Assembly (NCBI GenBank): GCA_030619345.1
Contig: JAUXBO010000017.1
Location: 1 to 15,741, forward strand
Direction: 5' to 3'
DNA from: Candidatus Zixiibacteriota bacterium
GTDB taxonomy: Bacteria > Zixibacteria > MSB-5A5 > GN15 > FEB-12
DNA length: 15,741 bases
The position numbers and the translations under genes are program-made. Below are positions 1 through 7,246 of this stretch, in pieces. Position 1 is the stretch's first letter, and every line of letters starts with the position of its first letter. The notes below the pieces were generated by a model, which saw only the letters and a program-made list of their open reading frames with translations, did not search any database and was not told the origin of the DNA.

Positions 1-563
1 ATTTTCTTATTGCCAACAAATTCATGTACGGCGCTCGGTTGCCGTTGGTCGACTGGCGACTCCCTGCTGTCAGTGACCCGGAACCGGGTGATATCGTGAT
101 ATTCATTTATCCCGGAGACGGCATCACCAAATACATAAAACGCTGCGTGGCGGGACCGGGGGATAGGGTAGAGGTGGTCGACAAACAGCTTTTCGTCAAC
201 GGCGCGCCTTTTGAGAATCCAGAGTTTTCAAAGTTCATTGACACCCTTCACGATGGCACCCAGCGGGTACAACGTCGGCAGCGAAGGGATAATTTTGGCC
301 CATATACCGTACCTCCTGATTCATACTTCATGATGGGGGATAACCGAGACAATTCTCTGGATTCCCGCTTCTGGGGTCCGGTCAAGAAGGAACTAGTATT
401 AGGGCAGGCGATGATTATTCACTGGTCGTGGGATGATGAATCTTCACCGGGGCCACAGGCTGATATCGCCGATCCGCTTTCGGTTCCTCGTTTATTCCTT
501 TATGATGCTTTTCATTTTTTTGAGAAAGTGCGCTGGAGCAGATTGGGGACGATAATCAGTTGA
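1..563 (+). CDS. lepB: Signal peptidase I, 5' end outside window (paralogue 1)
   Basis: This is a type I signal peptidase, a membrane-anchored Ser/Lys protease that removes signal peptides from secreted proteins. The reading frame is open to the left edge (first full codon at base 3, reading F-L-I-A-N-K), so the N-terminal membrane anchor and catalytic Ser lie upstream of the window. Methionine at 24 is internal. Visible family marks are Y-I-K-R with the catalytic Lys codon at 138-140, and the box G-D-N-R-D-N-S-x-D-S-R-F-W-G near 349-378. It aligns along its whole visible length with the next gene, including the unusual C-terminal tail P-L-S-V-P-R to the final I-I-S, so the two are tandem duplicates that have diverged. 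A 6-bp hairpin (557-562 with 572-577) overlaps the stop codon and could weakly separate the two genes. Confidence 0.93.
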   Translation, partial: FLIANKFMYGARLPLVDWRLPAVSDPEPGDIVIFIYPGDGITKYIKRCVAGPGDRVEVVDKQLFVNGAPFENPEFSKFIDTLHDGTQRVQRRQRRDNFGPYTVPPDSYFMMGDNRDNSLDSRFWGPVKKELVLGQAMIIHWSWDDESSPGPQADIADPLSVPRLFLYDAFHFFEKVRWSRLGTIIS

Positions 564-626
564 AACTCAGGCAACTGTTTAGCTATTGACGCCTGAACTT
601 AATTGTGGTTCTTTTTGATCTGATTC

Positions 627-635
627 TGGTATAAA
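627..635 (+). promoter_or_regulatory. Candidate extended -10 promoter before second lepB
   Basis: TGG followed by TATAAA at 630-635 fits an extended -10 element (TGnTATAAT with one mismatch). No convincing -35 hexamer is seen 16-18 bases upstream. It lies 65 bases before the GTG start of the second signal peptidase gene. This is weak support only. Confidence 0.28.
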
Positions 636-699
636 CAAGTGGCTCAAAGATGATGTTTTTGACGGTACAAATAGTGCAAATAGTACAGGGGATATATTA

Positions 700-1410
700 G
701 TGTCGCGCAGTTCAGTAAGCTCTGGAGCATGGGACAATTTCAAACAGGTCTTAGCCGCGGTTGTTCTGGCCGTGATTATTAAGACTTCGATTGTCGAGGC
801 CTATAAGATTCCTTCCCAGTCGATGGAAGATACTCTCCTTGTGGGCGATTTCCTCCTTGCCAATAAAATTGTGTATGGTTCCCGTCTGCCTCTGGTGGAC
901 TGGCGTCTGCCCGGATTCAGCGATCCTGAGTCCGGAGATATCGTGATATTTATTTTTCCGCGTGATGGCGTGACCAAGTATATCAAACGATGTATCGGTG
1001 AACCGGGCGATACCATAGAGGTTCGTGACAAGGTCCTGTTTGTTAATGGTGAGTTGTACGAAAACCCGGAACATTCAAAATACATTGATACCGTAGCCGG
1101 CGGTGATCAACGGGTTCACGTTCGACCGCCGAGGGATAATTTCGGTCCCTTTGTAGTACCTCCTGAGTCTTACTTCATGATGGGGGATAATCGAGATAAC
1201 TCGTATGATTCCAGATTCTGGGGTGTTGTCAAGAGAGATTATGTGTTGGGTGAGGCAATGATAATTCATTGGTCCTGGGATGACTCCATGCTGCAGTCCC
1301 CCGATGTAACTGCCTCCGACCCGTTGTCTGTTCCGAGAGTGTTCTTATACAATACCATCCACTTCTTTGAGAAGGTACGTTGGAGTCGGCTGTTTTCGAT
1401 CATAAGCTGA
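700..1410 (+). CDS. lepB: Signal peptidase I (paralogue 2)
   Basis: This is a complete type I signal peptidase of 236 aa, which cleaves signal peptides at the outer face of the inner membrane. Residues about 14-35 form the single N-terminal membrane anchor. The catalytic Ser is S41 in P-S-Q-S-M, and the general-base Lys is K96 in Y-I-K-R-C. The box G-D-N-R-D-N-S-Y-D-S-R-F-W-G spans 162-175. A single anchor and moderate length resemble the enzymes of many non-enteric bacteria more than the 324-aa, two-anchor E. coli LepB. The GTG start at 700 is chosen because AGGGG at 687-691 sits 8 bases upstream and the anchor follows directly. It lies 136 bases after the first copy and 40 bases before the DUF1573 gene, with which it may be co-transcribed. 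Both paralogues share a C-terminal extension of about 35 residues after the last catalytic box. Confidence 0.95.
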   Translation: MSRSSVSSGAWDNFKQVLAAVVLAVIIKTSIVEAYKIPSQSMEDTLLVGDFLLANKIVYGSRLPLVDWRLPGFSDPESGDIVIFIFPRDGVTKYIKRCIGEPGDTIEVRDKVLFVNGELYENPEHSKYIDTVAGGDQRVHVRPPRDNFGPFVVPPESYFMMGDNRDNSYDSRFWGVVKRDYVLGEAMIIHWSWDDSMLQSPDVTASDPLSVPRVFLYNTIHFFEKVRWSRLFSIIS

Positions 1411-1450
1411 TTGTCATTCCTGCCGATTATACATTCAGAGGTTAATGAAT

Positions 1451-2173
1451 ATGAGATTTAGCAAAACTATACTTTTGACAGCGATAATAATCTGTCTCGC
1501 GATTCTGTTCAGCACTGATCATGCCCAAGCCGGTCCCAAAATGGAGATACTGAATCCGGAATTCGACTGGGGTATTTGCACTCAGAGGGTCAATATCAAT
1601 CACATATTTTGGATAAAATCGGTGGGGGATGAAACTCTTCGTATAACCCACATAAAGCCCGGCTGTGGTTGCACCAAAGCGCCGATTCAGGATTCGGTCC
1701 TGGCGCCAGGGGATTCCACAATGCTCCAGATTACAATGAACACGCGGGCATTTCGCGGAAATACGGTGAAAAAACCAAAGATTACAACTAACGCCTCCGA
1801 CAAGAGCGTGGAACTCAGATTAATACTCGAACCGATGCCCGACGCCACGGAGATTCGTCCCGTGACGGTCTCGTCATTGAAATTGGACGTCTCTCAGTTT
1901 ACGGAAAAACCTCGTCGCAAAGCCAAATTCAAAATCTATAATAAGGGCGAGGCGGACTTTGATCTACGTCTGGTAGAAGTTGGATGTGATCATTTCGATG
2001 TGCAACTGCCTGCGATTGTACCAGCTCGCGACTCCGTTACGGCCAGTATTCTGGTCAGTGATTCTTCACTCGATCAGGAATTTGATTGTTCATTTACATT
2101 CGAGGTCGGGAAAGAACTCCAGCAGCGCTTTACCATCTCGACCAGCCGAATGATCCGTATAAAAGGCAAGTAA
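1451..2173 (+). CDS. Secreted DUF1573 (ASH/Ig-like) protein
   Basis: This is a 240-aa exported protein of unknown function. Residues 1 to about 27 form a Sec signal peptide with a hydrophobic run and a likely cleavage after A-Q-A. The mature part opens with the DUF1573 pattern (P-x-F-D-W-G, then about 40 residues later the G-C-G-C-T motif, with cysteines at 72 and 74). DUF1573 belongs to the ASH/Ig-like beta-sandwich group. A second, less typical beta-rich stretch (about 135-225) may be another Ig-like domain and carries one more Cys. ATG at 1451 is preferred over the in-frame ATG at 1445 because AGAGG at 1437-1441 is 9 bases from the former and only 3 from the latter. It starts 40 bases after lepB and ends at a hairpin terminator. 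The family is known, the function is not, and the two close cysteines invite a redox or metal role only as speculation. Confidence 0.85.
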   Translation: MRFSKTILLTAIIICLAILFSTDHAQAGPKMEILNPEFDWGICTQRVNINHIFWIKSVGDETLRITHIKPGCGCTKAPIQDSVLAPGDSTMLQITMNTRAFRGNTVKKPKITTNASDKSVELRLILEPMPDATEIRPVTVSSLKLDVSQFTEKPRRKAKFKIYNKGEADFDLRLVEVGCDHFDVQLPAIVPARDSVTASILVSDSSLDQEFDCSFTFEVGKELQQRFTISTSRMIRIKGK

Positions 2174-2190
2174 CTCCTGTGTCTAAGCGC

Positions 2191-2235
2191 CTGATTCAGA
2201 GCGTAATTTCAGTCTGAAAATCAGTCCCCCTTTTT
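2191..2235 (+). terminator. Candidate intrinsic terminator after DUF1573 gene
   Basis: CTGATT (2191-2196) plus CAGA (2197-2200) can pair with TCTG (2213-2216) and AATCAG (2219-2224), leaving a 2-base bulge and a 12-base loop. A run of five T follows at 2231-2235. It sits between the secretion genes and ccmA and marks a transcription-unit boundary. Confidence 0.5.
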
Positions 2236-2272
2236 GCTTGCTTATTGAGCTAATTATCCCAAATTCCCCGAT

Positions 2273-2890
2273 ATGTACGAACTCAAAGGTGAGGACCTAT
2301 CAAAGCGTTTTGGCGAACTTAAAGTCTTTTCCAAGCTGAATTTCGACCTCCATACCGGCGAATCAATGGCTGTCATTGGCCCCAACGGATCAGGGAAATC
2401 GACTCTGATGATGGTCTTGCTCTCTATTTACCGGCCAAGCAAAGGTAAGATCGCCTATCTACTGGATGGGAAAGAGATGGAAGAAAACCAGATCAGAGCC
2501 TCTGTCTCTTTGGTCTCACCATATTTGAATCTCTATGATCAGTTGAGTGGTGAGGAGAATCTCAAATTTTTTGCAACTGTAGCAGGAGAAAATATTACCG
2601 GAAAGGAAATTGAAAATCTGCTTGAGAAAGTAGGTTTGGCAGGTCGGGGCATGGATTTGGTCGGCGGCTATTCTTCCGGTATGAAACAGCGTCTCAAATA
2701 TGCCACGGCGTTATTGAACAAACCTGCCTTTCTGTATCTGGACGAGCCGACCTCGAATCTTGATGCAGCCGGGAAGAAGATCGTAGCCGATCTTATCGAA
2801 GAATACCGCTCCCAGTCTATAATTGTCATTGCCACCAATGAGGAGGAGGAATACCACCTTGCCACAAAACAGCTTCGGGTTGATAAGTAA
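2273..2890 (+). CDS. ccmA: Heme exporter ATP-binding protein CcmA
   Basis: This is the ABC ATPase of the cytochrome c maturation (System I) complex. In the CcmABCD complex its ATP hydrolysis drives release of heme-loaded CcmE. The 205-aa length matches the compact CcmA family. Motifs are all present: Walker A G-P-N-G-S-G-K-S-T (36-44), ABC signature Y-S-S-G-M-K-Q-R (133-140) and Walker B F-L-Y-L-D-E-P (153-159). ABC ATPases are generic in sequence, so the CcmA call rests on ccmB, ccmC, ccmE and ccmF following directly. No clear Shine-Dalgarno precedes the ATG at 2273, and no good -35/-10 pair was found in 2236-2272, so its start and promoter are less certain. The last codons contain the GAGGAGGAGGA that serves as the ribosome-binding site for ccmB, so the two genes overlap and are probably translationally coupled. 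Confidence 0.88.
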   Translation: MYELKGEDLSKRFGELKVFSKLNFDLHTGESMAVIGPNGSGKSTLMMVLLSIYRPSKGKIAYLLDGKEMEENQIRASVSLVSPYLNLYDQLSGEENLKFFATVAGENITGKEIENLLEKVGLAGRGMDLVGGYSSGMKQRLKYATALLNKPAFLYLDEPTSNLDAAGKKIVADLIEEYRSQSIIVIATNEEEEYHLATKQLRVDK

Positions 2891-3542
2891 AGCCGCAGCC
2901 GTATACGCCAAGGACCTCCGGTTGGAGCTGCGGACGAAGTATGCCCTGAACGCGATTCTTATGTTTGGGATTACAACTCTTACGGTGGTTTCATTTTCAG
3001 TTGGTCAAAGTGGGCTGCCACCAAAATTGCTGTCGTCCCTATTCTGGATTGTTATGTTTTTCTCGGCCATGTCAGGACTGGCACAGGTATTTGTGAGGGA
3101 AGAGGAGTCGGGGACGGCTCTTGCGCTAAAGCTCACGACCGATCCGGACGCCATTTACTGGGGGAAACTGGGATTCAACCTGACATTACTGACTATAATG
3201 ACGGTCATAATCGCGCCGATCTTTTTCATTTTTACCGACGCTCCCACCGACAATTTGGTGCTGTTTGCATTGGTTCTGTTTTTGGGGATGATTGGTTTGT
3301 GTGGGGCAACTACAATCGTTGCAGCCATCATAGCTCGGGCTTCTGTCAAAGGTGCGCTTTTTGCCGTTTTATCGTTTCCGTTATTACTTCCGTTACTTTT
3401 AGTCCTGGTCAAAGCGACCGAGAAAGTCCTATTGGGTGTCTCATTCTCAAGTGTAGCGACCGAACTTCAATTTCTGGTTGCGTTTGCGGTGGTCATGATT
3501 GTGGGCTCAGTCATGCTCTTCAAATTCGTCTGGCTGGATTGA
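2859..3542 (+). CDS. ccmB: Heme exporter membrane subunit CcmB
   Basis: This is the integral membrane partner of CcmA, about 227 aa against about 220 in E. coli CcmB. It shows the typical start with a cytoplasmic amphipathic stretch (K-D-L-R-L-E-L-R-T-K-Y, about 16-26) followed by six hydrophobic segments up to the C-terminal W-L-D. The motif F-V-R-E-E-E-S-G-T just after the second membrane segment is characteristic of CcmB. The TTG at 2859 is proposed as the start because GAGGAGGAGGA (2840-2850) lies 8 bases upstream inside ccmA. The in-frame ATG at 2838 and TTG at 2823 have no such signal. This start gives a 32-base overlap with ccmA. A gap of 103 bases with its own promoter separates it from ccmC. 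Confidence 0.88.
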   Translation: MPQNSFGLISKAAAVYAKDLRLELRTKYALNAILMFGITTLTVVSFSVGQSGLPPKLLSSLFWIVMFFSAMSGLAQVFVREEESGTALALKLTTDPDAIYWGKLGFNLTLLTIMTVIIAPIFFIFTDAPTDNLVLFALVLFLGMIGLCGATTIVAAIIARASVKGALFAVLSFPLLLPLLLVLVKATEKVLLGVSFSSVATELQFLVAFAVVMIVGSVMLFKFVWLD

Positions 3543-3579
3543 GCGGCTTGTGAAAAAATGACTAAACTAATGAATTTTG

Positions 3580-3607
3580 TTGCTTTTTCATAGCTCTGGT
3601 GTATAAT
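3580..3607 (+). promoter_or_regulatory. Sigma70-like promoter before ccmC
   Basis: TTGCTT (3580-3585) and a perfect TATAAT (3602-3607) are separated by 16 bases. The -10 box ends 38 bases before the chosen ccmC ATG at 3646. It lies in the only sizeable gap within the ccm gene set, so ccmCDEF could be transcribed apart from ccmAB. Confidence 0.5.
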
Positions 3608-3645
3608 TATTTACAATAGATTTGAGAGAGAGGAAAAGAGCAAAG

Positions 3646-4302
3646 ATGTGGTGGAAATGGTCGTTATTCATTGCTATGGGACTGGTTATAGTCTTTAGTT
3701 TTACGACCCCGGCTCCGCAGCAGCAAATAGGCGAAGCGAGCCGAGTTTTCTATTATCATATACCGCAGGCATGGATTTGCGTCCTGGCTTTTATGATGTC
3801 AATGATCTTTTCAATCCGGTACTTAAAAAACAGACGAATTGAGGAGGATGACCGAGCCGCCGATGCAGCCCGTCTTGGTTTCATCTTCTGCATCCTGGCC
3901 ACGGTTACCGGATCAATCTTCGCCAAAGTAACCTGGGGCTCTTTCTGGAACTGGGACCCGCGCGAAAGTTCTATCTTCATCCTGTTGCTGATATATGGCG
4001 CCTACTTTGCATTGCGAGGTGCGGTGGAAGTGGAAGAACGTCGGGCAGCGCTGTCGTCAGTTTATTCTATTTTTGCTTTTATTACGGTACCGTTTTTGAT
4101 TTTTGTCATTCCCAGAATCACTCCATCACTGCACCCTGAGGATTCGATTGTAACTGAAAATATGAAATTCACTATGGGACCCGCGGTGAGAACGATATTT
4201 TTCTCATCATTGGCCTTGTTTACTGTAGTATACTTTTGGATGTTCTCTCTTGCCCGGCGCGTCCGAATTATCGAGCGTAGCCGCATGGAGATTGAGGAGT
4301 AA
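3646..4302 (+). CDS. ccmC: Heme-handling protein CcmC
   Basis: This is the six-helix membrane protein that presents heme to CcmE in the periplasm (heme handling protein family, 218 aa). The tryptophan-rich WWD-type segment W-G-S-F-W-N-W-D-P-R-E spans 97-107. The two axial heme histidines of the family are recognisable as H38 in Y-Y-H-I-P and H163 in S-L-H-P-E-D, flanking the WWD segment as in E. coli CcmC (H60 and H184). The ATG at 3646 is chosen because a purine-rich AGAGGA/AAGAG stretch (3629-3640) precedes it. An upstream in-frame TTG at 3622 would add eight charged residues inside that stretch and is less likely. The final codons (GAGGAG, 4294-4299) supply the ribosome-binding site of the ccmD-like gene 5 bases downstream. 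Confidence 0.92.
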   Translation: MWWKWSLFIAMGLVIVFSFTTPAPQQQIGEASRVFYYHIPQAWICVLAFMMSMIFSIRYLKNRRIEEDDRAADAARLGFIFCILATVTGSIFAKVTWGSFWNWDPRESSIFILLLIYGAYFALRGAVEVEERRAALSSVYSIFAFITVPFLIFVIPRITPSLHPEDSIVTENMKFTMGPAVRTIFFSSLALFTVVYFWMFSLARRVRIIERSRMEIEE

Positions 4303-4307
4303 ATATA

Positions 4308-4421
4308 ATGGATGGTAACTACGTTGCATTAGCCGTGACACTAACAGTCTGGGTTGGATTGTTTGTATTTCTTATGAGACTTGACAAGAAAGTCAAGAAG
4401 CTTGAGGAGAGATCAAAGTGA
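4308..4421 (+). CDS. ccmD: Small CcmD-like membrane protein
   Basis: This is a 37-residue protein between ccmC and ccmE, easily missed by length cut-offs. It has a short polar N-terminus with Tyr at position 5, one hydrophobic segment (about residues 6-23) and a highly charged tail of Lys and Glu (L-D-K-K-V-K-K-L-E-E). This is the usual CcmD layout: one membrane helix plus a basic or coiled cytoplasmic tail. CcmD associates with CcmABC and helps release holo-CcmE. GAGGAG at 4294-4299 is 8 bases before the ATG. The stop codon overlaps the GTG start of ccmE by 4 bases (GTGA), which is strong evidence of translation and coupling. CcmD sequences are too short and variable for sequence alone to prove homology, so the name rests on position and topology. 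Confidence 0.8.
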   Translation: MDGNYVALAVTLTVWVGLFVFLMRLDKKVKKLEERSK

Positions 4422-4867
4422 GAGCCAAGTATATAATCGGTGGAGTTGTTATCGTTCTGTTTATGGTCTGGGGTGCATCGGCATTCTTCCAGACTACCAT
4501 TCAGTACGTTAGTATCGACAAAGCCCGTACATCGAGCTATATGGTTCAGGTCATGGGCAATATTGATGTCGATAATGTAAATTACAATGCTGAAGACTCT
4601 CGGCTTGAATTCGCTATCTTTGATGCTGAAGCCGAGTCCAAAGCGGGTGCATCGACAATGGATGTCTTCTATTATGGTGTTGTGCCGGGGAATTTTGATC
4701 AGGCTACTTCGGTTGTGCTGAAGGGACAACCTGAGGGGGATGTTTTTGTTGCTGATCAGATGCTGGTAAAGTGTCCGTCCAAATATCAGGGCGAGGGTGG
4801 CCCCGGGTATCAGGACATGAAGAAGCATGATGAAGCTGCAGAAACTGCTGAAGTTGATGGGGCATAG
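4418..4867 (+). CDS. ccmE: Cytochrome c maturation heme chaperone CcmE (Cys-type)
   Basis: This is the periplasmic heme chaperone that carries heme from CcmC to CcmF. It has 149 aa, with an N-terminal membrane anchor (about 4-24) and an OB-fold beta domain (about 38-123) showing the family pattern Y-M-V-Q-V-M-G-N-I, D-V-F-Y-Y-G-V-V-P and the V-V-L-K-G segment. The heme-attachment site, H-x-x-x-Y in most bacteria (E. coli H130), reads C-P-S-K-Y here with Cys at 119 and Tyr at 123. This is the C-x-x-x-Y form known from Desulfovibrio and archaea. A 26-residue tail rich in Gly, Glu and Ala follows. The GTG start at 4418 overlaps the ccmD stop, and GAGGAG at 4404-4409 sits 8 bases upstream. ccmF starts 7 bases after the stop. 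Confidence 0.92.
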   Translation: MRAKYIIGGVVIVLFMVWGASAFFQTTIQYVSIDKARTSSYMVQVMGNIDVDNVNYNAEDSRLEFAIFDAEAESKAGASTMDVFYYGVVPGNFDQATSVVLKGQPEGDVFVADQMLVKCPSKYQGEGGPGYQDMKKHDEAAETAEVDGA

Positions 4868-4874
4868 ATAACAT

Positions 4875-7223
4875 ATGAATCCGAATCTAATCGGAGACCT
4901 GCTTGTTTTTTTGGCGCTTTGTTTTAACATTCTGGCAGGTTTCTCTTACTTTATGGTCGCCCGGGGTAACCGGTCCTATGAAGCGCTCGCCGAGAAATGT
5001 TTCAATTGGTTTGTGGTTTTTTCCACTTTAATGCTGGCCTACTTGTTCTACTTGTTTTTCTCCCACGATTTCCGGGTTCAGTATGTGTACGAGTACTCTG
5101 ATCGCAACCTTCCTTTTTTCTATCTGCTCTCATCGTTGTGGGGTGGGCAGGAAGGTACCTATGTGTTGTGGATGTTCATGAGTGCTTGCTTTGGCTTTGC
5201 GATCAAGAACCGTTCCGGACAGTATCGCAACTACGGCATGTTTGTTTTCAGTCTGGTAAATCTATTCTTTCTTGTACTGATGCTCAAGCTGTCGCCGTAC
5301 GCTCTGTTGAGCTTTTTTGCCGAAGACGGGGCCGGTCTTAATCCGTTGCTGCAGGACCCCTGGATGGTGATTCATCCACCGGTCATATTTGTCGGGTATG
5401 CGGCGGCTGGTGTGCCTTTTGCTATTGCGATGGCGGCTCTTTTGCGCAATGACTACTCCGGATGGATTAAGCGGGCCTTTCCCTGGGCGGGTATTGCGGC
5501 CTTTATGCTGGGGGCCGGCAATATTCTTGGCGCCTATTGGGCCTATAGGACACTCGGCTGGGGTGGTTTTTGGGCTTGGGATCCGGTCGAGAATTCTTCG
5601 TTTATTCCCTGGTTTATATCGTTGGCGCTTTTGCACGGAATGGTCATTGAGAGGCGGACCGGCGCCCTGCGAAGAACGAACTTACTGATGTCAGCTTTCC
5701 TGTTTATACTTGTGGTTTACGGGACATTTCTGACCCGTAGCGGTGTTCTGGCTGATTTTTCCGTACACAGCTTTATTGATCTCGGGATGAATATCTATCT
5801 GGTGATCTTTTTGATAGTCTACACCCTGTTCGCTTTAGTTGTGTTTGTGTCACGGGCGAGATCAATAGAGTCAACACCGCTGAACTACAATTTTTACACC
5901 AAAGAGTTTTCACTATTTGCCGGGATGCTTCTGCTTTTTCTATTCAGTATTGTCGTACTTTTTTGGACTTCGCTTCCTATACTGACGACCATGAGCGGTA
6001 ATCCACGGGCGGCCGATCTGGCCACCTATAATAGTTTTGCTCTGCCGTTTGCAATTGTCTACGCCCTATTTCTAACCGCGGCTCCCTTTCTCAATTTCAA
6101 TAGATATGTTTCCGGAAATTGGAAGAAGGTAGTGATTCCCGTAGCGCTGGTCTCGGCAGTTGTTGGAATTGGCGCTGTCTTTCTGTTGGACGCAACCGTT
6201 ATGTTTGTGGTTGTGTTCATGCTGTTTGCTACCGGAGTGGCAGCTTACCTGTTGAAATCCGATTTGCGCAAGTTTCTGGTTGCAGGAATCGTCGGCTTTG
6301 TAGTAACAGTGCTGATTGCGTATCTCTCCGGGACTCGAGACTATTTATATTTGCTGTATTTTGGTGCGGCGGCAATGCTGATTGTCAGCAATCTGGTTTC
6401 GTTCATAACCTATCTGCCTGATCGCTGGCAGCTTTCCGGCGGACAACTTTCGCATTTCGGCTTCGGTCTGATGTTGGTAGGTATACTCGGTTCCTCCGGT
6501 TTTAGCAGAAATGAAAAGATGGTGATTAATCGTGGCGAATACAAAGAAGCCTTTGATCTAAGAATATCTTACCAGGGGATGCAGAACTATATTGAAATGC
6601 CCCACAACAGGCTCATTCTAACTTATGATGAAGGCGATGGCGAAGTGGAAGTCAATCCCGAGTTGTACTACTCGGCTCGGTTAGATGGGATCATGCGTAA
6701 GCCGTATGTGAAGATGAACCTACTCAACGATATTTATTTCTCGCCCGAACAGCTCCAGGATTTGGACGCGGGGCAAGGTCTTATTCTCAGGAGAGGGGAA
6801 CCGAAAAAAGTCGGCGACTTTACGTTTACTTTTCAAGAGTATGATATGTCCTCGCACGAATCGGATGAACCGACGGTGTCGGTTATTGCCCGCGTTCAGG
6901 TAGATTACGGCGAAACGAGCGAAATCATAGAGCCGATCAAAGCGACAAAGACTGGCAAACAGGGCGCGCGGGAGTTTATTGATTTCCCGTTTGACTTTGG
7001 CCCCGACCAGATGTACTCGGCCACAATATCGCATATTCTCGCTGATCAGGATGCGGTTGCAATTCACATCCCGGGTCTGGTTGAGAGCGGACCTCCTGAT
7101 CGCCTGATCCTTGATATTTCCATCAAGCCGCTTATCAATTTCGTCTGGTTGGGAACGACCCTGATGCTTCTGGGTGGTTTGATTGTTTTCTGGCGTCGAT
7201 TCCGGGAATCAACAGTGGTATAG
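4875..7223 (+). CDS. ccmF: Cytochrome c heme lyase CcmF
   Basis: This is the large polytopic heme lyase that takes heme from CcmE and attaches it to the CxxCH of apocytochrome c. The WWD domain W-G-G-F-W-A-W-D-P is at 229-237. The four conserved histidines are visible: H167 in H-P-P-V, H254 in L-L-H-G, H298 in S-V-H-S-F (the first, third and WWD-flanking sites) and H527 in L-S-H-F-G. Many membrane segments occupy 1-535. A mainly soluble, periplasmic stretch (about 545-755) follows, then one last helix and a basic end. At 782 aa it is clearly longer than E. coli CcmF (about 647 aa). The extra length seems to lie in the hydrophobic region about 410-510 and in the soluble domain. It lies 7 bases after ccmE. 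The Shine-Dalgarno is weak. No ccmG, ccmH or ccmI follows. Confidence 0.95.
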   Translation: MNPNLIGDLLVFLALCFNILAGFSYFMVARGNRSYEALAEKCFNWFVVFSTLMLAYLFYLFFSHDFRVQYVYEYSDRNLPFFYLLSSLWGGQEGTYVLWMFMSACFGFAIKNRSGQYRNYGMFVFSLVNLFFLVLMLKLSPYALLSFFAEDGAGLNPLLQDPWMVIHPPVIFVGYAAAGVPFAIAMAALLRNDYSGWIKRAFPWAGIAAFMLGAGNILGAYWAYRTLGWGGFWAWDPVENSSFIPWFISLALLHGMVIERRTGALRRTNLLMSAFLFILVVYGTFLTRSGVLADFSVHSFIDLGMNIYLVIFLIVYTLFALVVFVSRARSIESTPLNYNFYTKEFSLFAGMLLLFLFSIVVLFWTSLPILTTMSGNPRAADLATYNSFALPFAIVYALFLTAAPFLNFNRYVSGNWKKVVIPVALVSAVVGIGAVFLLDATVMFVVVFMLFATGVAAYLLKSDLRKFLVAGIVGFVVTVLIAYLSGTRDYLYLLYFGAAAMLIVSNLVSFITYLPDRWQLSGGQLSHFGFGLMLVGILGSSGFSRNEKMVINRGEYKEAFDLRISYQGMQNYIEMPHNRLILTYDEGDGEVEVNPELYYSARLDGIMRKPYVKMNLLNDIYFSPEQLQDLDAGQGLILRRGEPKKVGDFTFTFQEYDMSSHESDEPTVSVIARVQVDYGETSEIIEPIKATKTGKQGAREFIDFPFDFGPDQMYSATISHILADQDAVAIHIPGLVESGPPDRLILDISIKPLINFVWLGTTLMLLGGLIVFWRRFRESTVV

Positions 7224-7246
7224 AATTTCACATTAGGGTGATGTCA

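Noticed and set aside
650..700. Small frame (16 residues) ending at the GTG of the second lepB
   Set aside because: Too short, no ribosome-binding site, and the translation simply reflects the 9-base repeat.
1445..2173. DUF1573 protein as a lipoprotein
   Set aside because: No lipobox Cys at the end of the signal peptide; the predicted cleavage is A-Q-A followed by Gly.
2236..2272. Promoter for ccmA
   Set aside because: TTGCTT at 2234-2239 has no acceptable -10 hexamer at 16-18 bases, so it was not annotated.
4319..4930. Minus-strand open frame of 203 codons opposite ccmD, ccmE and the start of ccmF
   Set aside because: It is entirely antisense to tightly coupled ccm genes, with low-complexity translation and no family resemblance.
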